A DNA stretch of 9,485 bases from positions 1 through 9,485 of the forward strand of contig DATAYF010000500.1 of the NCBI GenBank assembly GCA_036272735.1. The letters run 5' to 3'. Both the position numbers and the translations under genes were made by a program. Every line of letters starts with the position of its first letter. Positions within the stretch are counted from its first letter, which is position 1. This stretch comes from DATAYF01 sp036272735. Lineage in GTDB: Bacteria > Chloroflexota > Ktedonobacteria > Ktedonobacterales > Ktedonobacteraceae. A model generated the notes under the pieces. That model did no database searches. It was not told the DNA's origin and saw only the letters and a program-made list of their open reading frames with translations. Below, piece after piece: positions 6,018 to 9,485 of this stretch.

Positions 6018-6026
6018 TGCTATACT
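6018..6026 (+). promoter_or_regulatory. extended -10 element before the serine hydrolase gene
   Basis: TGCTATACT matches an extended -10 (TGnTATAAT-like) 22 bases before the ATG at 6048. No good -35 is seen. A small inverted repeat, TCTCTT-CAT-AAGAGA at 5990-6004, lies just upstream and could be an operator. Confidence 0.35.
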
Positions 6027-6047
6027 AATGAAGAGTAGGTATTATCA

Positions 6048-7262
6048 ATGTACAAACAAAAAAAACGAGACCCACAAACCAAAAGTGTGAGGAAGCGCTG
6101 GCACACTGCATCCACACATCTACCTGTTGCTTGTATGCTGGTCGTCGTTGTCGCCTGTAGCACGCTTGTTTACGTCCTCAACAATTGGCTGCCGCAATAT
6201 GCGGAGGCGACCGTGCTGACCCAGACGCTAGAGACAAATGGAGCAGGGCAATGGCATCACGACCAGCACGTCGCACCACCCATGACCGCGTTCACGCCAC
6301 CAGCCATCAAGCTACATGCAGCGCAGACGATATGGGCACAAGCAGATACCGTGTTACTGAACGCGCCAGATACGGGCACCGTACTCGCTCACATCGGACC
6401 ACATTTTCCACTCACGCTCTTAGGCGACGCGAGGTGGACGCCTGGCATGCTCTGGTATCATATTCAGTGGTCCACACCCAACGACATCCATCGAGGCTGG
6501 GTATCAGCCGCTACCGTTAGCTTTGCCGCACCCGGCAATGTACCCGCATCAGCCTCTATAGATACCCTGGCACCCAGCCTTGCAACGTACCTGCGCGCCA
6601 CCGGCCAGAACGTCGGCGTTGTCATCTATGACGAGACGCGCCAGCGCTACTATACCTATAACGGCGACCTGCCCTTTACAGTCGCCAGCTCAATGAAAGT
6701 GCCGATCATGCTCGCCCTTTTTGATAGGTTCGAGCAGCAAAACCATAAGCTTACTGCCTCTGAGATAGACCTGCTCACAACTATGATCGAAAACTCTAAT
6801 AATGATTCTGCCTCAACATTTTACTTTCATGAGATTGGCGGCGCACAGGGCATCACGAACTTTATGCAGCGCATCGGTGTGCACGGCCTCACGCCAAATA
6901 CAAATTCCTGGGGCTACAGTATGATTACGCCGCAAGCCATGGTAGACCTTCTTACGCTCCTCAATAACGGGAGCATTCTCACGATCCAAGACCGCAACCT
7001 GGCATCCAAGCTGCTAGAACATATTCAGCCCGATCAACGAGTGGGCGTTGGCGATACCGCTCCAACCCACGCGACGGTAGCCATGAAAGGAGGGTGGGTT
7101 ACCGATGAGCATGATCTGTGGGCTGTCAACTCTTCAGGCATCGTCAAAGTAGGCCAGAAGACCTACATCATTGCCGTCTACACGCAAAACCAGCCCTCTC
7201 TGGAGAGCGGGCAGGGGATTATACGCCACGTGTGTAGCGTTGTTGCCGCGCTGCTGACCTAA
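6048..7262 (+). CDS. membrane-anchored SH3 + class-A beta-lactamase-like serine hydrolase
   Basis: The protein has 404 residues. A basic N-terminus (1-18) precedes one membrane helix (about 25-45, VACMLVVVVACSTLVYVL), so the rest is outside the cell. Residues 92-160 resemble a bacterial SH3 domain, suggesting cell-wall binding. Residues about 172-404 form a penicillin-binding/class-A beta-lactamase fold (PF13354). The nucleophile motif is Ser214-Ser-Met-Lys217 in FTVASSMKVPIML, an SxN-type motif is Ser250-Asn-Asn252, and KGG is at 347-349 (the KTG box). I do not see the Glu166-region motif of true class-A beta-lactamases, so a peptidase, esterase or inactive relative is as likely as antibiotic resistance. 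The ribosome-binding site is weak (AGTAGGT). The gene stands alone and meets the phosphoribosyltransferase gene tail to tail, 31 bases apart. Confidence 0.85.
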   Translation: MYKQKKRDPQTKSVRKRWHTASTHLPVACMLVVVVACSTLVYVLNNWLPQYAEATVLTQTLETNGAGQWHHDQHVAPPMTAFTPPAIKLHAAQTIWAQADTVLLNAPDTGTVLAHIGPHFPLTLLGDARWTPGMLWYHIQWSTPNDIHRGWVSAATVSFAAPGNVPASASIDTLAPSLATYLRATGQNVGVVIYDETRQRYYTYNGDLPFTVASSMKVPIMLALFDRFEQQNHKLTASEIDLLTTMIENSNNDSASTFYFHEIGGAQGITNFMQRIGVHGLTPNTNSWGYSMITPQAMVDLLTLLNNGSILTIQDRNLASKLLEHIQPDQRVGVGDTAPTHATVAMKGGWVTDEHDLWAVNSSGIVKVGQKTYIIAVYTQNQPSLESGQGIIRHVCSVVAALLT

Positions 7263-7293
7263 TCTCATCAGCCACAAAAGAAATTTCTTCTGC

Positions 7294-7968
7294 TCAGGGC
7301 TCGGATGCACTCGTGGTGATTTCGCGCTCGGCATCCGCAAGCAGATCGTGCACCGTTTGGTCGCTTGTCTGATCGAAGTTGCGATACCAGGCACCAACGC
7401 CATAGAAGGGATCAGGTGTACGAAGGCATATTGTTTCATCGGCTTCATCACCCAATTCTATACAGGCGCTTAAAGCGGCAACTGGAACAGCAACAATCAG
7501 GTACGATGGTTCACGCTGGCGTATCGCTCTCACAGCGGCACGCATGGTCGCACCAGTCGCCAGGCCATCATCAACCAGAATAATAGTACGGTGCTCCACC
7601 GTAGGAAACGGGCGACATCCGCGATAAAGTTGCTCACGCCGTGCCAGTTCAAGCTGTTCTCGCGCCGTGATGGCATCGATATCGCGGGCAGGAATGCCGG
7701 TGCGCTGCACAATATCTTTATTGAGCACACGTATTCCCCCGCTGGCAAGCGCACCCAGTGCCAATTCCTCCTGACCCGGTACGCCCAGCTTGCGCACAAG
7801 AAAAACATCCAGCGGCACGTGCAGAGCGCGAGCCACTTCATAGGCCACGGGCACCCCACCACGTGGTAAAGCCAATACCAGAGCGTTTTGACAATTGGCA
7901 TAGGCAGCGAGCGAGGCAGCGAGCCGCTGGCCTGCTTCTGTTCGATCTTGATATAGTAATCTTTCCAT
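7294..7968 (-). CDS. phosphoribosyltransferase-family protein
   Basis: The protein has 224 residues from ATG at 7968. The PRPP-binding loop is ILVDDGLATGATM (130-142), with both Asp and the Gly-x-Thr-Gly pattern in place. The N-terminal LVLALPRGGVPVAYEVARAL (31-50) and DVFLVRKLGVPGQEELALGA (54-73) are typical of the predicted PRTase group that often pairs with a dienelactone-hydrolase-like enzyme. In actinobacteria the two can be one fused protein. The substrate is unknown. The start is chosen because GGAAAG lies nine bases upstream, supplied by a 17-bp tandem duplication; a TTG start at 8001 would add 11 residues. It follows the hydrolase gene by 63 bases on the same strand, probably in one operon. 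Confidence 0.85.
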   Translation of the reverse strand: MERLLYQDRTEAGQRLAASLAAYANCQNALVLALPRGGVPVAYEVARALHVPLDVFLVRKLGVPGQEELALGALASGGIRVLNKDIVQRTGIPARDIDAITAREQLELARREQLYRGCRPFPTVEHRTIILVDDGLATGATMRAAVRAIRQREPSYLIVAVPVAALSACIELGDEADETICLRTPDPFYGVGAWYRNFDQTSDQTVHDLLADAEREITTSASEP

Positions 7969-7994
7969 CGTACATCGCTTTCCATCGTACATCG
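7961..7994. repeat. 17-bp perfect tandem duplication over the PRTase start
   Basis: CTTTCCATCGTACATCG occurs twice in a row (7961-7977, 7978-7994). On the minus strand each unit contains ATGGAAAG. The outer unit places GGAAAG nine bases before the ATG in the inner unit, so the duplication appears to have created or moved a ribosome-binding site. Confidence 0.85.
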
Positions 7995-8031
7995 CGCTCA
8001 ATCGTAACCGGCCTGGTGCATCATCACACCG

Positions 8032-8694
8032 TCAAGTGATCAGGTAATGCCTGAACCAGCAGCACGCCAGTTGCGCCACACGCTCAAGCGCGCCCGGTTC
8101 CTCGAAGAGATGAGTCGCGCCGGGAACAAGTTCAAAGCGCTTTTCGGCTTTAAGCAACGTATAAGCCATTTGATTCAGCGTAATGACCTGCGTATCTTCC
8201 GCTCCGACGATCAACAGCGTAGGAGCGCACACTTGTTGCAGCGCTTCGCCAGCCATGTCGGGCCTACCACCACGTGAAACAATGGCTTTGACGAATTGTG
8301 GATGTTGTGCTCCAGCAACCAGGGCAGCAGCAGCTCCCGTACTCGCCCCAAAATAGCCCAGCGGTACATCCTTCGTAGGAGCATACTCACGTAACCATGT
8401 AGTTGCACCAGCCACGCGCTCGCTCAGCAGATCGATATTGAAACGGAATTTTCCGGTATAACTATCCTGTTTCTCCTCCTGCGCCGTCAACAAGTCAAGC
8501 AGCAAGGTCGCTATTCCGGCTTGATTGAGATGTTGTGCCACCAATTTGTTGCGCGGGCTACGCCGACTGCTGCCACTTCCATGCGCAAAAAGCACCATTC
8601 CGCGTGCTTGTTCAGGAACGCATACGTCACCTTCAAGCGTCACCTCAGAACTAACCGGAACCCGGCATGCTTTTTCTAGACCATTTGTGACCAT
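8032..8694 (-). CDS. alpha/beta hydrolase, dienelactone-hydrolase-like
   Basis: The protein has 220 residues. The start ATG at 8694 has GGGAG about nine bases upstream. The fold markers are the oxyanion-region motif VLFAHGSGSSRRSPRN (34-49), the nucleophile elbow GASTG with Ser118 (116-120), Asp167 in VGAEDTQV and His195 in GATHLFEE, a full Ser-Asp-His triad. Most relatives are annotated only as dienelactone hydrolase-like; the substrate is unknown. No signal peptide is present, so it should be cytoplasmic. The phosphoribosyltransferase gene follows on the same strand, which fits the recurrent pairing of these two families and suggests a shared pathway, perhaps in nucleotide or metabolite repair (inference). 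Confidence 0.87.
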   Translation of the reverse strand: MVTNGLEKACRVPVSSEVTLEGDVCVPEQARGMVLFAHGSGSSRRSPRNKLVAQHLNQAGIATLLLDLLTAQEEKQDSYTGKFRFNIDLLSERVAGATTWLREYAPTKDVPLGYFGASTGAAAALVAGAQHPQFVKAIVSRGGRPDMAGEALQQVCAPTLLIVGAEDTQVITLNQMAYTLLKAEKRFELVPGATHLFEEPGALERVAQLACCWFRHYLIT

Positions 8695-8946
8695 AACAGT
8701 GCTCCCTACGGCTCATCATCCAACAACAATAGAGGATACCATGACTTCACTTCTTGCTTCTAGCGTAAACCTTTAAACCCTAAATTTCAATAGGTTTGTT
8801 CATGAATAACCTCTTCTATATTCCGCGTATTAAGCTATTACTAATACTACTATTTAAACAAACATCTAGATGAGAAACTCCCTCAGGCTTTGCAGCGTAG
8901 CCATAATAGAGGGGAAAAAATATTTGGAGGAAGAGGAAGTACAACG
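8695..8946. other. divergent intergenic region
   Basis: This region separates the minus-strand hydrolase gene from the plus-strand acidic gene and should hold both promoters. It is AT-rich around 8800-8880. An 11-codon frame at 8741-8776 has GAGG a few bases upstream but no other support. A segment at 8895-8908 (GCGTAGCCATAATA) differs by one base from the promoter spacer region of element copy B at 3585-3598. No convincing -35/-10 pair was found. Confidence 0.4.
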
Positions 8947-9387
8947 ATGACCCAGCAACAGAAGCCAGAACAGACGCCGTCACTGGAACAAGTCCAAACG
9001 CCAGAACCAGGGATAAACCAGGGCATTGCCGAGGGCGAGGGACAGGCAGAGCGCTATAGTCACCAGGATGTACACGGTGTGCACAGTCAGTACCGAGACC
9101 TTCTTGATATTGATATTGACCTGTATGACGAGCAGGATAGATTGAGCGACGAGGACGAGGACGAGGACGATCTATCCAGTGACCTGGACGAGAACGACCT
9201 AAGAAGCACAGCAGGCGGCGAAGGGCTATATGATCTGGAACAATGCGAATATGGTCTGGCAGAGCCACTAGCCAACCCAGACGAGTACAGCCTGAGATGG
9301 CCGGACGCACGTAGCAGCGAGGGATATAGCAGAAACCGCTACGGTACGTACGTTGGCGCAGATCAGCACGGCTACCAGCACCTATAA
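8947..9387 (+). CDS. small, strongly acidic hypothetical protein
   Basis: The protein has 146 residues and no family that I recognise. The start ATG at 8947 has AGGAAG eight bases upstream, with GGAGG just before that; an in-frame TTG at 8890 lacks such a site. Residues 1-45 are rich in Gln, Glu and Pro. Residues 51-85 are dominated by Asp and Glu (DLLDIDIDLYDEQD, then DEDEDEDD). The C-terminal third is rich in Tyr, Gly and Arg (GYSRNRYGTYVGADQHGYQHL from 126-146, one residue omitted here). There is no membrane helix or signal; Cys100 is the only cysteine. It is probably largely disordered. The acidic tract is encoded by a GACGAG hexanucleotide repeat (about 3.5 units, 9148-9168). The clear ribosome-binding site and biased composition suggest a real gene, but function is unknown. 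Confidence 0.6.
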   Translation: MTQQQKPEQTPSLEQVQTPEPGINQGIAEGEGQAERYSHQDVHGVHSQYRDLLDIDIDLYDEQDRLSDEDEDEDDLSSDLDENDLRSTAGGEGLYDLEQCEYGLAEPLANPDEYSLRWPDARSSEGYSRNRYGTYVGADQHGYQHL

Positions 9388-9435
9388 ACCCACCCTAACT
9401 TTCAGTGCAAAATGTACGTTTTTAAATAGTAATTG

Positions 9436-9480
9436 TACGATACACATGCTGTGCTTCTCGATTACGAGAAACGCATCGTA
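9436..9480. repeat. nested inverted repeat at the right edge
   Basis: TACGAT (9436-9441) pairs with ATCGTA (9475-9480). Inside, TTCTCG-ATTA-CGAGAA (9455-9470) forms a second hairpin. It lies about 50 bases after the acidic gene. The window ends five bases later, so a following T-run cannot be judged. It may be a terminator. Confidence 0.35.
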
Positions 9481-9485
9481 GGTAT

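Noticed and set aside
7278..7289. AAGAAATTTCTT palindrome between the convergent genes, considered as a terminator
   Set aside because: It has no loop and is only A/T-rich; it cannot form a stable hairpin.
8741..8776. An 11-codon frame (MTSLLASSVNL) with GAGG upstream, a possible leader peptide
   Set aside because: No gene follows closely on the plus strand, there is no attenuator-like hairpin, and codons show no regulatory bias.
1..9485. CRISPR array, tRNA or rRNA genes
   Set aside because: No regularly spaced repeats and no cloverleaf or ribosomal RNA sequence were recognised by eye. A tRNAscan or Rfam run would settle small RNAs.

Overview
The window looks like a mobile, accessory stretch of a bacterial chromosome. 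The best guess is class Ktedonobacteria (Chloroflexota). This rests on the general look of the proteins: a Tat-exported ferritin-like lipoprotein, a DUF4383 membrane protein, a zinc-finger anti-sigma factor and multiple IS605-type tnpB copies. No rRNA, tRNA or taxonomic marker gene is present, so the assignment is an inference.

Layout. (1) 1-1222: the right part of an IS200/IS605-type tnpB-only element (copy A), whose tnpB carries one +1 frameshift near 153-159. (2) 1288-3259, minus strand: a zinc-finger anti-sigma factor broken by a 7-bp tandem duplication; a Tat lipoprotein with a diiron ferritin-like four-helix domain whose first helix appears moved to the C-terminus; and a four-helix DUF4383 membrane protein. 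Strong hairpins follow the last two genes. (3) About 3515-4999, plus strand: a second, related tnpB element (copy B). It has a left-end hairpin, a good promoter, a 51-residue Arc-like ribbon-helix-helix (RHH) gene, and a tnpB with three frameshifts. (4) 5083-5856: an intact classical SDR oxidoreductase followed by a hairpin with a perfect 26-bp stem. (5) 6048-7262: a membrane-anchored SH3 plus class-A beta-lactamase-like serine hydrolase. (6) 7294-8694, minus strand: an alpha/beta (dienelactone-hydrolase-like) hydrolase followed by a phosphoribosyltransferase, probably one operon. (7) 8947-9387: a small, very acidic protein of unknown function.

How the parts relate. The two tnpB elements lie in the same orientation and bracket the anti-sigma/ferritin/DUF4383 block. 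Their 3' ends share a structured region that overlaps the tnpB stop and ends in TCAA. A hairpin there keeps its shape while its paired bases change between copies, which supports a reRNA/omega-RNA. The RHH gene in copy B appears to be transcribed leaderless from a TTGACG-17-TAAAAT promoter. It carries the ribosome-binding site of tnpB in its last codons, so the element looks like a small self-regulated bicistron. Short perfect tandem duplications (7, 8 and 17 bp) recur across the window. Two break genes and one seems to supply a ribosome-binding site.

The observations most worth checking are the apparent circular permutation of the ferritin-like domain, the RHH-TnpB arrangement, and the covarying 3' RNA structure.
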